Shown: positions 26,851 to 38,710 of the stretch, piece after piece | Layout of the letters: every line of letters starts with the position of its first letter | Numbering within the stretch: the stretch's first letter is position 1 | From: Bacteroidota bacterium | Lineage (GTDB): Bacteria; Bacteroidota; Bacteroidia; Chitinophagales; Chitinophagaceae | Direction: 5' to 3' | Length of the DNA: 64,000 nucleotides | Assembly: GCA_016715505.1 (NCBI GenBank) | Contig: JADJZY010000012.1 | Location: 45,742-109,741, forward strand | The notes under the pieces: generated by a model | The model's database searches: none | What the model was told of the DNA's origin: nothing | Seen by the model: only the letters and a program-made list of their open reading frames with translations | Translations under genes and position numbers: made by a program

Positions 26851-27674
26851 GAATTTGTATACAATTTTGAGTTTTTAATTTGATACGTCAGGTGTTGCCA
26901 AATTCATACATCAAGCTTATTTCAAGATACAAAATGGGAATAATCAATGGCAATCTAATTCTTTTGTTTTAAGTATGTTGTACAAATTTCTTGATTGAAC
27001 TAATACTCAAAATCGAGAGTGCTTGGCGTTGTTTTATTCAAAAACGCATTGGACAATTTAAAAGATCTGGATTACTATCCTAAAGATCAAAGGCCTTTGA
27101 CGTATTTTATCTTAAATTCTCATTCCAGGGCAATATATTTTCGAATATGATAGTTATTTTTCTTAATGGATGCAGCTGAAAAAAATTTTGATTCCTATGC
27201 AATGATAGGATATCTTAAAAATAAAATGAACAATTGAGATTCATTAAGGATGATTTTGATAAGTTGAAACCAAAAAAATTGACAGAACTCCTTTTACTTG
27301 AAAACAAAGATGTTCTTACAACTAAACTATTTGTAAAACAAGATGAGCTAAGAAGATGTATTAAGTCAACAAGGTTTATCCTTCATATAAAGATAAAGAA
27401 ATATTCAAATTTCAAGTGTCAGACGGATTTACTAATAAACAGGTAATGTTCTGTGTTCTCAAAAGGAAATAAGCCAATTAAGCAGTTTGCTGGCTTAGTC
27501 GTCTGGACATCCAAATCTGTCTTCGAATTCTATTAATTAGAATTCCATACAAATTAAGCAGAATGTTTCATAAATTCCAAATGTGTTCTGCGCCTTACTG
27601 TTGCAAGACACGATTTGTCTTTTACTTTGGCTGGCGAGTTTGTCAACCATCTGTTCGTGATGTTCGACAAAATC

Positions 27675-27922
27675 ACTATCGGGGTTTTGTAAACCGCATT
27701 GGTATATCTCATATTTAAACGGTATTAGGCAAAATCCCTCGCACTAGTGTATTTCAGCACTTCGGCTGACGCGGCGTCTTTGACGTGCCCAATCTGCAAA
27801 GAATAGCTATTATAAAAATAGCGGACGTTTGAAATTAAATTTATTGAAGACTAAAGAATACTGGCATCCCAATTCATACAGGACGCCAGCCATTGTGGTT
27901 ATCTAAGACTAGAACTAGAAAG
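27675..27922 (+). repeat. Duplicated intergenic repeat, copy B
   Basis: It has the same order of conserved blocks as copy A, 1.07 kb downstream, in the same orientation and of similar length. The hairpin stems are partly decayed (CGGGGTTTTGTAAACCGC), so this copy seems older or less constrained. Confidence 0.7.
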
Positions 27923-28075
27923 GATGAACAAATGTTAAAAATTGGGCGTCAAAGAAGGTGTGTTGTTGTTGAAGAACACCAACAATGGCGGATACTATTT
28001 TAAAATTAATATTGGTAATCCAAGTTCTTAGTCCTTTCCGCATTTCAAATGCCGATGCTGGTTTAAATTTACAGC

Positions 28076-28744
28076 ATGTATCATTTTTCTTACTTTAAAG
28101 CTAAAGATCAACAATCCATTTTGGATTTTATGAATGATCACCCATTTGCATTTTTGACCGGTAGCGATTTGTCCGGCAAACAAGTGGCTACACAAATACC
28201 GTTTTTGGTGGAAGAGCGCGATGGAGAATTATACTTTCAGGCACACATCATGCGTAATACAGATCATCATAAAGCGTTTATGGAAAATCCGAATGCCTTA
28301 CTCGTGTTCACCGGTCCCAATGCTTATGTGAGTGCTTCCTGGTATACGAATCCTCAAATCGGATCAACATGGAATTATATGAGTGTGCATATTCAGGGCC
28401 AAATTAGATGGATGTCCGGCAATGAACTCATTGAACTGATGCGAAAGTTGACCCTGAAATTTGAAAAAGGCAATCAGGATTCTCTCACGATTTATGACAA
28501 TCTGCCCGATGAATTTCTTCAAAAAATGATGCCAGCTATTGTTGGTATTGAAATCAAAGCTGATAAACTGGATCATGTATTTAAGTTGAGTCAAAACAGG
28601 GACGAAAAAAGTTACCTGAATATCATGGCTAAACTGGAAGAAGAGGGTGGAGATGCTGCTTTAATTGCCAGAGAAATGAAAAAACGATTCGATGATTTGT
28701 TTCCGCCCGGAGTGAGCTGGGATCCCAATAAGTTTGATTCTTAA
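28076..28744 (+). CDS. FMN-binding PaiB-like protein
   Basis: The 222 residues match the PaiB family (PF04299). The N-terminus is MYHFSYFKAKDQQSILDFM, then PFAFLTGSDLSGKQVATQIPF, AHIMRNTDHHKAF, FTGPNAYVSASWYTNP and NYMSVHIQG. Family members bind FMN in a split-barrel fold and were first described as negative regulators of sporulation and protease genes. A flavin-linked role is more general. The gene precedes a GNAT acetyltransferase by 9 bases, and PaiA/PaiB also pair an acetyltransferase with a PaiB protein, so this may be a diverged pair of that kind. Confidence 0.9.
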   Translation: MYHFSYFKAKDQQSILDFMNDHPFAFLTGSDLSGKQVATQIPFLVEERDGELYFQAHIMRNTDHHKAFMENPNALLVFTGPNAYVSASWYTNPQIGSTWNYMSVHIQGQIRWMSGNELIELMRKLTLKFEKGNQDSLTIYDNLPDEFLQKMMPAIVGIEIKADKLDHVFKLSQNRDEKSYLNIMAKLEEEGGDAALIAREMKKRFDDLFPPGVSWDPNKFDS

Positions 28745-28753
28745 ACGTTTGTT

Positions 28754-29203
28754 ATGCTGCAAAATTTGATAAGCATTGTTGAACTTCAACCGGCTGATTT
28801 AGTTTTATTTAAACAATTACTGAGTATTTTTTTAAAGGAGTTTGAGCATGATTCCCATTTGCCGGAAGATGATTATTTGCAGGCGTTATTGGAAAAGCCC
28901 GATTTTAGGGTGTACACGATTACCAAGGATGATGAGGTAATTGGTGGACTAACCTTGTTTGTTTTAGATCAATATTATCAGGCAAGACCAATCGGTTATA
29001 TTTATGACATAGCAATCAGTCAAGCATTCCAACGAAAAGGATTTGGTAAGACACTTTTAAATCATGTACTACAAATTTGTAAAGGACAAGGGTTTGAAGA
29101 TGTATTTCTACAAGCAGAGCAAGATGATCGTCAGGCGCTTAGTTTTTATCAATCCACCCTGAATCATGACGAGTTATTGGCCAGTCAGTTTCTTGGAGCT
29201 TAA
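28754..29203 (+). CDS. GNAT acetyltransferase, similar to AAC(3)-I type
   Basis: The 149-residue GNAT fold has the acetyl-CoA loop QRKGFGKTLLNHVL (R/Q-x-x-G-x-G/A type). Further features are IYDIAISQAFQRKG and the late VFLQAEQDDRQALSFYQ. The YDIA / Q-A-D / FY pattern resembles aminoglycoside 3-N-acetyltransferase AAC(3)-I relatives, but general amine acetyltransferases share it. The substrate is unknown and no resistance claim is made. It is co-directional with the PaiB-like gene. Confidence 0.82.
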   Translation: MLQNLISIVELQPADLVLFKQLLSIFLKEFEHDSHLPEDDYLQALLEKPDFRVYTITKDDEVIGGLTLFVLDQYYQARPIGYIYDIAISQAFQRKGFGKTLLNHVLQICKGQGFEDVFLQAEQDDRQALSFYQSTLNHDELLASQFLGA

Positions 29204-29799
29204 ATAAGGGGTCCCAGAAAATAAGAAAAAACCACCCCCCCCTGGTGTTGCTTTGTTTTTAATAACCGATAAACGAGGCTAACCGGAAGCCCCATCACAT
29301 TGTAAAAGCAACCCTGAATCGACTGAATGGCAACCGAACCAATCCATTCTTGTATAGCATAAGCGCCGGCCTTATCATAGGGTTTGTAATGATCGACATA
29401 GTGTATGATTTCCGTTTCACTTAAGGGGTGAAATTGTACTTGTGTTCGGTCGAAAAAAGTATGTTCTCCTGATTCTAATTTTAAATACACCCCGGTGATG
29501 ACTTCATGTTTTTGTCCCTGCAAATCATTCAACATCTGAATGGCGTCTTCACGGGAAGTCGGTTTGCCGATAATGCGCTCGTTTAATACCACAATGGTAT
29601 CAGCGGCCAATATTTGTCTGTCAGGAAATTGAGAAGCAATCGTTTGTCCTTTTTGAGTAGCGATGTAAACCGGAATTTCGGGAATCGATAAATGGGCAGG
29701 AAAGGTTTCGTCAATATTGGGTGCTATCACCTCGAAAGGGATTTCGGCCATGCTCAGCAATTGAGCTCTTCGGGGAGATGCGGAAGCCAGTATGATCAT
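29200..29799 (-). CDS. maf: Maf-family nucleoside triphosphate pyrophosphatase
   Basis: The 199 residues have the Maf signature at the start (IILASASPRRAQLLSMAEIPF), IDETFP, the catalytic ILAADTIVVLNERIIGKP and DKAGAYAIQEWIG. YNVMGLPVSLV closes the domain. Maf enzymes hydrolyse non-canonical or methylated NTPs to monophosphates. The last 20 residues run over an eight-base C run at about 29234-29241, and the frame overlaps the converging GNAT gene by 4 bases. The true C-terminus may therefore be misread. Confidence 0.93.
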   Translation of the reverse strand: MIILASASPRRAQLLSMAEIPFEVIAPNIDETFPAHLSIPEIPVYIATQKGQTIASQFPDRQILAADTIVVLNERIIGKPTSREDAIQMLNDLQGQKHEVITGVYLKLESGEHTFFDRTQVQFHPLSETEIIHYVDHYKPYDKAGAYAIQEWIGSVAIQSIQGCFYNVMGLPVSLVYRLLKTKQHQGGVVFSYFLGPLI

Positions 29800-29805
29800 A
29801 GTGGT

Positions 29806-30717
29806 TTATATAAAAATCATTGAAATGATGCCTGTTAATGTAATCCATTTGATGATGGAGCTGGTTCTATGAAACTGAACGGCTGTCTTGGCTGATTTTA
29901 ATTGGAATACAACACCAATCAGCGGAAAGAAGACCAATGCCGTGAAGTGAAACACTAACAAAGAATGGGTTCTGAAATTCAAGACTACCGCCAAAATTAA
30001 AATCATCAGGATGAAAAGTAAAACATGGATAAATGTTTTCGCTGAATTGATTCCCCAAACCAAAGGAACGGTTCTGCAATTCAAACTACTATCACCTTTC
30101 ACATCTTCAATATCTTTTACGATTTCGCGAATCCAGGTGATGATAAAAGCAAAAAAGGTATACACCCACAACAACTTGACATGGTATTTTCCCGGAATAT
30201 ACGTTTGAAATCCCGGTTCATAAATCCCGACAGATAGTACAGTTAATGCAGTGAGCGTGGCAATCATCAAGTTGCCAATGATGAGTTTGCGTTTAAATGT
30301 CGATGAATAAATAGTCAGTAAAAAAATACTCAGAAATTGAATCCAGATAAAACGAATGGATCCACATTGAAGTGCCGCCCAAATAGCCATGCCCATGGCG
30401 AAGGTATTTAAAAGCACATGCGCAATGATAATACTTCGGCGCTTAAATATTTTTTCAATGGTGACTTTGTGCGGCTTGTTGATGGCGTCAATGCCTATAT
30501 CAAAATAATCGTTAATCATATAGCCGGCCGCTGCGATAATAAGCGTGCTAAACATCAATATCAAAAAAGGCAGGGTGGTGAGATGTAATACAGCTCCGGT
30601 TCGCTCAACCGCTGGTCGTACAATAAATCCATACACCATAATTTGAGTCAGTGCGATGAAGACAAGATTCGGGAATCGAATAATCGTCAACAATGCCTGA
30701 AAAGTTCGCAATTGCAT
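29806..30717 (-). CDS. UbiA-family prenyltransferase
   Basis: This membrane protein has 303 residues and about nine hydrophobic segments. The two Asp-rich motifs are NDYFDIGIDAINKPHK (about 70-85) and DIEDVKGD, where Mg2+-diphosphate binds. The family attaches prenyl chains to aromatic acceptors or glycerol phosphate. In Bacteroidota several close relatives are annotated as geranylgeranylglycerol-phosphate transferase-like, but the acceptor is not evident. Its ATG overlaps the rpe stop and it ends 6 bases before Maf, so rpe-UbiA-maf are one transcript. Confidence 0.87.
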   Translation of the reverse strand: MQLRTFQALLTIIRFPNLVFIALTQIMVYGFIVRPAVERTGAVLHLTTLPFLILMFSTLIIAAAGYMINDYFDIGIDAINKPHKVTIEKIFKRRSIIIAHVLLNTFAMGMAIWAALQCGSIRFIWIQFLSIFLLTIYSSTFKRKLIIGNLMIATLTALTVLSVGIYEPGFQTYIPGKYHVKLLWVYTFFAFIITWIREIVKDIEDVKGDSSLNCRTVPLVWGINSAKTFIHVLLFILMILILAVVLNFRTHSLLVFHFTALVFFPLIGVVFQLKSAKTAVQFHRTSSIIKWITLTGIISMIFI

Positions 30718-31366
30718 TAAGGGAGAGCTTTAAGCGCGGCAATGGTGGCCAAAGGGTCGGGAGATGAAAACACAGTATTGCCGGCAACCAATACATCTGC
30801 ACCGGCCTGAATGATCTCAGAGGCATTGTCAAGTGTTACGCCGCCATCAATTTCTATCAAGGTGTTTAATTGTCTTCTCTGAATTTCTGCTTTCAGTTGC
30901 TTGATTTTTCGAGGGTATAGGGAATGAATTTTTGTCCGCCAAAACCCGGGTTTACACTCATCATACAAACCACATCGATATCCTGCAATACATCAAATAA
31001 ATGTTGAACAGGTGTATGTGGGTTGATTGCAACGCCGGTTTTCATATTCAGAGAACGGATTTGTTGCAAATTCCGATGCAAGTGCGGACATGCTTCGATG
31101 TGAACACTTAAAATATCTGCACCAATTTGTTGAAATACTTCGGCATATTTGCCTGGCTCTTCAATCATCAAATGGACATCGAGTGTCTTTTTTGCTTCTT
31201 TCTTTATGGCCTGAATTAAAGGCATTCCAAAACTGATATTCGGAACAAAGCGTCCGTCCATGACATCAATATGAAACCAATCTGCAGCTGATTCATTGAT
31301 CATTTGAATGTCACGGCTCAGGTTTAAAAAATCAGCCGACAAAACGGATGGAGCGATGAATGCCAT
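30717..31366 (-). CDS. rpe: Ribulose-phosphate 3-epimerase, frame broken near 30907
   Basis: The beta-barrel enzyme interconverts ribulose-5-P and xylulose-5-P in the pentose phosphate pathway. The N-terminal part has APSVLSADFLNLS, WFHIDVMDGRFVPNISFG and LDVHLMIEEP; the catalytic Asp-His pairs are present. VNPGFGGQKFIPYTLEK ends the first frame and LIEIDGGVTLDNA continues in the second. The T/A run at 30905-30909 has five bases; six restore LEKIKQLKAEIQ. The combined length is about 217, normal for the family. Confidence 0.93.
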
Positions 31367-31368
31367 AA

Positions 31369-32385
31369 TTATTTCTTCGTTTTTTGTTGTATTCTTTGTA
31401 ATGCTTCTTTAACCGGTTGGATTTCCGGATTAAACGAAAGTGCCTGCTTGTAATCTGCTTCTGCAGCTGTGTTATCTCCGAGAATTTCTGAACAAAGTCC
31501 CCGGTTAAAATAAGCTTCCGGATAATCTGGTTTTACCTGAATCGCCATTTCAAAATGACGTTTGGCTTTTTCGACACTATCTTCTTGTAATAACATCCAA
31601 CCCAGATTGTAATAAGATTTTGGATAGTTGCGATCTATTTCTATGATGCGCTTACAAACTTTTTTGGCTTCCTCGAATTTGTTTTGATTTTGCCAAAACA
31701 TGATTTGTCCGTAAAGGGGTTCTACTGTTGAAGAATCCGCTTTGTATGCGTTCTCGTAATACTTTAAAGCCAGTGGATCTTTTCTTGATTCGTAAATGAT
31801 GGCGAGTTGTAAATGGGCATCAATGAATCGAGGATCTGTTTGCACCGCTGTTTGAAAACTGGAAATGGCTTTATTCGTATCCTTCATGCTTTTGTAACAC
31901 ATGCCTTTGAGGAAATAGGCTTCGGGATTGTACACATTGCCCCTTAATACGGTGTTGATTTCTGCAAAGGCTTTGGGATAATCTTCGGTATACAAAAACA
32001 ATTTAGCCATTTTGAGATGGGCAACTTCATCATCCGGATTTAATGTCACCGCCTTTTGAATCCAGGCCACACTTCCACTGATATCTTTGTGCTCAAAAAG
32101 GATATCTCCGATGGCACTAAAATATTCTGCTTTGGTAGAATCGAGCTGTACGGCTTTTTGAAAATCGACCAGGGCCAATGAATCCTGCTTCATGTTCGAA
32201 CGGATTTTACCTCGTTTAAAATAGAGGGAGGCATCTTGCGGTTTCTGCTGTATCGCATCATCTAATCGCTTCAATTCCAACGAAAGTGGATTTTCGGTTT
32301 GATTTTTTGGTGGCTGTTTTTGTTCACCGCAATTGGTCAATAAGATGCCCAATAATCCAATAAAAATCATCGTCGAACGCGTCAT
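31369..32385 (-). CDS. TPR-repeat lipoprotein
   Basis: The signal MTRSTMIFIGLLGILLTNCGEQ has a lipobox ending at Cys19. About eight TPR units follow (for example ASLYFKRGKIRSNMKQDSL, PEAYFLKGMCYKSMKDTNK and PKSYYNLGWMLLQEDSVEK), each with the W/Y-G-A-P-type helix-turn-helix pattern. TPR lipoproteins scaffold envelope complexes; no specific partner can be named. It is 2 bases upstream of rpe on the same strand. Confidence 0.85.
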   Translation of the reverse strand: MTRSTMIFIGLLGILLTNCGEQKQPPKNQTENPLSLELKRLDDAIQQKPQDASLYFKRGKIRSNMKQDSLALVDFQKAVQLDSTKAEYFSAIGDILFEHKDISGSVAWIQKAVTLNPDDEVAHLKMAKLFLYTEDYPKAFAEINTVLRGNVYNPEAYFLKGMCYKSMKDTNKAISSFQTAVQTDPRFIDAHLQLAIIYESRKDPLALKYYENAYKADSSTVEPLYGQIMFWQNQNKFEEAKKVCKRIIEIDRNYPKSYYNLGWMLLQEDSVEKAKRHFEMAIQVKPDYPEAYFNRGLCSEILGDNTAAEADYKQALSFNPEIQPVKEALQRIQQKTKK

Positions 32386-32480
32386 AGAGGGGCAAACCTA
32401 CGAAATTTAGTTTTTTCGACCAATGGAAGTCTTAGGAATGCGACAGGGTAAGTAGATTTAGTTGGAAACTATGGGCTAAA

Positions 32481-35400
32481 TTATCTCAACAAGGTGACAT
32501 CTCCTTTGAGCATCAGAATTTCATCGTTGAGTGGGCAGCGATAGCGGGCCAAAAAGAAATAAGTACCAACATCGCTATCCTCTCCCTGGAATTTTCCATT
32601 CCATCCATCGCGGATATCTCTGGTGAAAAACACCTCATTCCCCCAACGATTGTAAACAGCCAGCGAAACCAATGTCAGATTACCGTACAATATAGGGCGA
32701 AATAAGTCGTTGGAACCATCCCCATTCGGTGAAAAGGCATTTGGTAGGGTGAGTCTGCAACAAGGGTCATAGGTTATTTCAAATTTGGTTGAATCACTAC
32801 AGCCCAATGAGTCGGTCACAAAAACATGATGAAATCCGTAAAGAAGTCCATCGACGGATATCAGGGTTGACGCCGAGCCACTCCAATTAAACGTATAAGG
32901 TTGCACACCGCCAATTACTTGTGCTTCTGCTTTGCCATCATCTCCAAAACCTAAACAACTGGCTGCTGTTGGATTAACTTTTACATCAATTGGATTACTG
33001 GCATTTAAAACAACCGTTGTGTCGTTATAACATCCTACAGTATCCCAAACTTGTATAAAGTAAGTGCCATTACTTAATCCATTCGCCACACTAATTGGAC
33101 CAAATTGGATATTATTTAAGGCATATTTGTAAGGAGGATAGCAGTTGATGGCATGCCAGTCAATGAGTCCATCAATATCACCTTCACATACCACTGGTCT
33201 CAATTCATCAATGATAATATATGGTTTAAGATCCGAAGGTTTGACGGTGTACTTTCCGGTAGATCGACATCCAATGGAATCGATGATTTCAACAATGTAT
33301 TCGCCCGGCGATAAATTATTATAAAATGTATTGGTGCCCTGCGAACTGCCATTGATAGAATAATTCAGTGGTGGAATGGCAAAGCTTGAAGTAACTGTAA
33401 TAGCTCCATCATTAACCCCAAAACAACTGATGTCCTTGATGCCCAATAATTTTAATTCAGCCGAAAATAATGGTTCCGAAACGGCGGCTGTGGTATCATC
33501 CAAACAACCGTTGGCGTCTTTAATGGTGATGGTATAATTTCCTGTAATGAGGCCGGTAAATGTTGCGGAAGTTTGAAAATTCAATCCATCTATGGAATAC
33601 GTATAAGGCCCAGTACCTCCGCTTGCACCCGCCGTAATACTTCCTGTACTATCGCCTTTACATTTATTATCCTGAATATTTAAAATGAGGGCTGTTGCTG
33701 GCGTGAGCGGTTCGGCTACAGTGAATACAGAATCTTCCACACATCCAATACTATCTGTTACCGCTATCGTGTAAGTGCCTATTCCTAAATTGGCAAAAAA
33801 TCCGGATGTGCCATTCGGAATAGAATTGAGCGAATAGTTATAAGGGGTGACACCACCAACTGCACCCACTGATATAGACCCATCATTCCCAAACTTACAA
33901 CTGACGTTGGTGATGACTATGTTGGTTAAATTCATGTAGGCGGCGGCGTTGAGCTGAATCACAGTATCCAGACTACAACCATTAAAATCCAATACATGAA
34001 TGGTATAAGTTCCTTGAATTAAATTCTGGAAGGTATTGGATGTGTTGAATAATGAGGTATTAATGGCATAGATGTATGGCGGAGTGCCACCGGATGGGTT
34101 AATCGAAATTGCCCCATTGGTTGCAGCACTGCAAAACGGCTGAATCATAGGGATTCCAATCAACGTTAATGGCGGTGGTGTATTGATAAAAACAACGGTA
34201 TCGCCAATACAATTTAAACTATCCTGAACGAACAAGGTATAATTTGCAGAGCTAAGGTTGTTAAATGTGTTTGATGTCCCATAACCAGTTCCGCTAATGG
34301 CATAAGTATAAGAACCGGTGCCACCCATTCCGGTAAACATCACACTACCGTCTGCATTACCCGGACAAGTGACAGGGCTTGTTGAAACAGATTGAATCAA
34401 TACGCCCGGACTGGAACTGATGATGATGGTGGTATCTATAAAACAACCGGTGAGATCTTCAGCATGAACGATAAAGGTTCCTGAACTTAAACCAGAGAAG
34501 AAACCAGTACTTTGAGGGTTGCCCCCATTTATGGTATAGGTCACCGGAGGATTGAGCGAAGAGGCGGACATAGCAATAAATCCATTACTACTTCCCGAGC
34601 AAACGTTGTCGGAGAAGTTTAAAGAGTTTAATGTCATGATCTGGTTCAGTGCAAATGATATTACAGTATCCCGGATACATCCATTTACATCTTTTATGGA
34701 AACCGTATGCGTACCGGCACCTAAACCACTAAATCCGCCTGAAGTTTGAAACGTACCATTATTGATGGCATAGGTATAAGGAGAAATACCACCGGTTCCA
34801 TTTAATCCAATATATCCGGATACCCCAAAACACCCCGGCGTAATAATTGTTACGTTATTGATTCCAATGGGTGTGGGCTGTCCGATATTGATAATGGTAT
34901 CTTTGGTACAATTATTTAAATCTCGTACCCGCAAAGTATGCGTTCCGACGCTGAGATTTGTGAATGAACCTGAGGCTTGAAAGGCACCCGCATCAACCCG
35001 ATATTGATAAGTTGGTGTGCCTCCGTTTCCTGTAAAATTTACCGAACCTGTATTGCTCCCGTAACATAATGCCTGAGAAACAGAAACTGTTAAAAAGCCT
35101 AATGCAACCGGTTGACCCAGACTAACAACCGAGTCGGTACTGCATCCGCTGTTATCCGTTGCATGTAATGTATAAGTACCAGCTGTTAAACCACTAAATG
35201 TACCGCTGCCACCGAATGCTCCGGTGTTCAGGGCAAATTGATAAGGACTTACTCCGCCACTTGCACCAAAAGTGATGGTTCCATTATTACCACCATGACA
35301 AGAAGCTTGAGTTTTAACGATATTGTTGATTTTAAAATTGCCATTATTATTTAATAGTATGAACGTATCCTTGGGGCAATTATTAGAATCCAATACATGA

Positions 35401-38400
35401 ACAACATAAGAACCTGCCCCCAATCCATTAAATGTATTAACGCTACTATATGGCCCGGTATTTAAAGCATAAGTATAAGGACTTACTCCGCCTGAAGCTG
35501 TAATACTGATGGTGCCGGTAAGTGCACCGTTACATGCTGCATTGGATATGACCATGCCACTGATTTGAATAGGCGGTGGAAGTATCAATACAATATTCGT
35601 ATCGTGAATACAACCATTGGCATCTTTGAGTTGGATATTGTAATTACCGGCAGGTAAATTATTCCAGTTGCTAGATGCACCAAAAGTGCCGTTGTTCAAT
35701 GAATAAGTATAAGGGGTGGCACCGCCGGCTCCACCTAGCCCAATACTTCCTGTTCCACCGCTACAAGGTGGATAAACAATCACCGGGTTGATAAAATACA
35801 TAGGTGGTGGTGAGCTTATCGTAACGATGGAATCTTTTTTGCAGCCATTCGCATCATGAATCGAAACAGTGTATGTTCCGGCGACTAAATTATTGAACTG
35901 CCCACTGGTATTTGAAGCACTGTTGACAAAATAAGTGAGTGGCCCAGCGCTTACCGTTCCATTTACCTGAATGCTACCTGTGGGTGGTTCAAAACAGGGC
36001 GAGTTGGCAGTATTCAAACTATTAAACTGAATAACAGCTGAACTTGTAATCACCACAAAAGAAGTAATGGTGCAGTTACTGGCATCTTTGGCAGTGATGG
36101 TATAAGTTCCTGTATTTAAGTTGGAAAATGATCCGCTTGATTGCCAGGTTCCACCATTGATATTGTATTGATAGGCCGGATTTCCATTTCCAGCAGTAAT
36201 GGTGATAGTGCCCAAAGGCGTACCACCACAACCAACATTCGTCTTGTTAAATTGAACAAAGTTGAGCGTATTGGCTAAATTTAATTGTGCCACACTCGAG
36301 TGCGTACAACCATTGGCATCCTTAACAACCACTGTATATGAACCGGCTGTTAAATTATTAAAATTACCACCACTGGCAAAAGCACCCCGTTAAAGGAGTA
36401 CGTGTAGGGTGGGGTTCCACTGGAAACATTGGTGTTTATGCTACCTGCATTCGGGAAACTGCAAGATGGACTGTTAATTGTAAAACTACTGATAACAGGC
36501 AGTTGGATGGCATTCAAAAGAATAGTTGTGTCATGGATGCAACCATTGGCATCCTTGAGATGAACAATATAGGTACCAGCAGTGAGCGGACTAAAAGTAG
36601 ATGATGTACCATAGGTTCCGGTATTGATCGCATAGGTATAGGGAGTTGTACCTCCACTACCAGAAACGCTGATACTTCCTGTTGTGATACAGGTTGGATA
36701 AACTACTGTGGAGGAGGCAAATGCCATATTCCCAATTGAATTTAAAACAGCCACAGATGTTGCCGTGCAACCATTGGCATCTTTAACAGTAATGGTATAT
36801 GACCCGCTCGATAAATTATTAAATGTTGAACTTGTTGCAAATGAAGTTCCGTTTTTGGAATAGGTATAAGGCATCACGCCGCCACTGGCACTTACCGTAA
36901 TACTTCCTGTATTTCCTGCGCAGTTTGGTTGTACAATATTTAGGGCGTTGATGTTCACCAAACTAATTGGTACAACTGAAACAACGGTGTCTTTGGTACA
37001 GTTGTTTCCATCTTTAATGTGAAGGGTATAAGTACCGCTGGATAATCCTGTATAAGTTCCGGATGTTTGATAACCGCCGGTATTGAGCGCATAATTGATG
37101 GGTGAGGTACCCCCAAAGGCGCTCACCACTATCGAACCATTATTGGTACCGCAACTTGTATTGGTGATATTTAAATTATTGATGAGAATTTGACCCGGTG
37201 CTGAAATAAAGGCGAGCGTATCTTTGATGCAGCCATTGGCGTCCTTCACGTGCACCACATAATTACCCGGACCCAGTCCGGAAATCATATTGGAAGTTCC
37301 GTAAGCACTGACATTTACCGCATAAGTGAAAGGCGGATTCCCTCCGGAGGCATTGACGGTAATCGTACCATTGTTATTGCCAAAACAGGTCAGATTTGTA
37401 CTACTGACTCCAGTGATGACAATCGGCGAAGATGGATTCAGCGTGACAACTGTATCATCGATACAACCTATTGCATCTTTTACAGAGAGGGTATAAGTAC
37501 CCGCGCTCAATCCGCTATACGTGCTGCTGCTTCCCCAGACACCATTATTGAGTTTATAAGTATAGGGCGTATTGCCTCCACTTCCGCTGGCTGTAATAAC
37601 TCCCGAAGGGGTGCCGTTACAACCAAATTGGGTATTCACTGAAATATGTATTGGTGCAAGTACGGTAAAAGAAATATTACCACCAGCAGGCATCACATTA
37701 TTACAATTATCAATGAGGGTATTCCCATCCGTGCCGTTTGCAACAGAAATAGTATAATTACCCGGACTCAAAGGGGATGAAAAATTGAGGGTGAACTGAT
37801 TGCTGAAATTACTTCCTGATTGACAGGCACTTGAAATAGCCGAAGTGATACTTGCATTTGGAGGACTTAACACAAAATCGCTCCCATTGGAGGCCAGTGA
37901 AGAGCAAAGAATGTTTTCAGACATGACCAATTTAATGGATGAAGGGCCGGTGCAACTGACCGGCAAGGTATCACTTTTGAGAAAGGGGGCGAATTGATCG
38001 GCAACTTGACAAGTAGATCCAGTAAAATTCAAGGTATATCCGCTCGCATTTCCACTGGTATTATTCACCAAAATAGCAAAAGTTTGACCGGCAACGGCAG
38101 TAATTGCGCTGCTAAAAGATCCGCCACCGGCACCTATAGATGCCTGAGTAGATGTGGTGGATAAACCGGTAAGACCTCCGGCGCTGGAATTGATTAAAGA
38201 GGCATAATTACATCGAATGGGGGCAAGTCCGGCTGAAATAGCTGAGCAGCTTTTGTCTGTTAAATCCCAAACTGCAAAATCGTAATCGGCTGCAATACTC
38301 GGGGTTAAAGTAAACACCAGAGTGCCATTTGCAGAAGCACTTAAAATATACCAAACGGAGTTACTCTCGCCGGTGGTGAGACAACCCTGATTCGTGGCGT

Positions 38401-38563
38401 TTAATTCATTGATGGACCCTGCTCCTGAGTAAGATGCCGATTGGGTATAAATATTCTGGCATACCGGAATGGCACCCATACAATTTTGAGCAGGGTTTTG
38501 AGCCAGCACAAAATTTGGAATACTCAGGATGAGGATGAAGAGGAGGGGTAGCTTTTTTATCAT
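32481..38563 (-). CDS. Giant SprB-repeat surface protein with T9SS type B (gliding-motility) C-terminal domain, frame broken at 36385
   Basis: The roughly 2026-residue protein starts with MIKKLPLLFILILSIPNFVLAQ. An N-terminal beta-rich head and a Big-like segment follow (SPPNASITSAISSACQSG). Then come about 21 SprB repeats of 75-80 residues, each with a cysteine near the start and another in the next GC-KD.-type turn (KDANGCIHDTTI and relatives). The end LTLPNAFSPNGDGSNDLFRP ... GWNGKFQGEDSDVGTYFF is the CHU_C/TIGR04131 type B sorting domain. A C run at 36385-36388 has four bases; five fuse the halves as SFNGGAFASGGNFNNLTAG. It is probably an adhesin. The gene is preceded by a 198-base gap before metK. 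Confidence 0.9.
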
Positions 38564-38710
38564 GGCAATCTTGGTATAAATTTACAACATCCAATGCCTG
38601 ATTTTCAGTAGAAACTTGGACAAATCGGTATTTTTTGACAATAACATGACCAAAAACTGTTCCAAATATTCATTTCAGCCAGTAAAACTATTGAAAGGCC
38701 ATTGACGGGG

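Larger units (their letters stand above)
26119..28075. other. 1.96-kb gene-poor region between T9SS gene and PaiB-like gene
   Basis: No convincing gene is present. The frame at 27234-27446 encodes 70 Lys/Leu-rich residues without start signal or recognised domain. The region holds two copies of a hairpin-rich repeat (26602-26850 and 27675-27922) and a set of near-identical CTGTTCG-GATGTTC words at 26485-26580 and 27650-27670. It looks like a graveyard of mobile repeats. No transposase fragment could be identified. Confidence 0.55.

Noticed and set aside
27234..27446. 70-codon Lys/Leu-rich frame in the repeat region
   Set aside because: There is no ATG near a ribosome site, no domain and biased composition. 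It is more likely chance in AT-rich DNA.
26119..28075. Degraded transposase in the gene desert
   Set aside because: No catalytic motif or conserved segment of known transposase families could be read in any frame. Only palindromes and repeats are visible.
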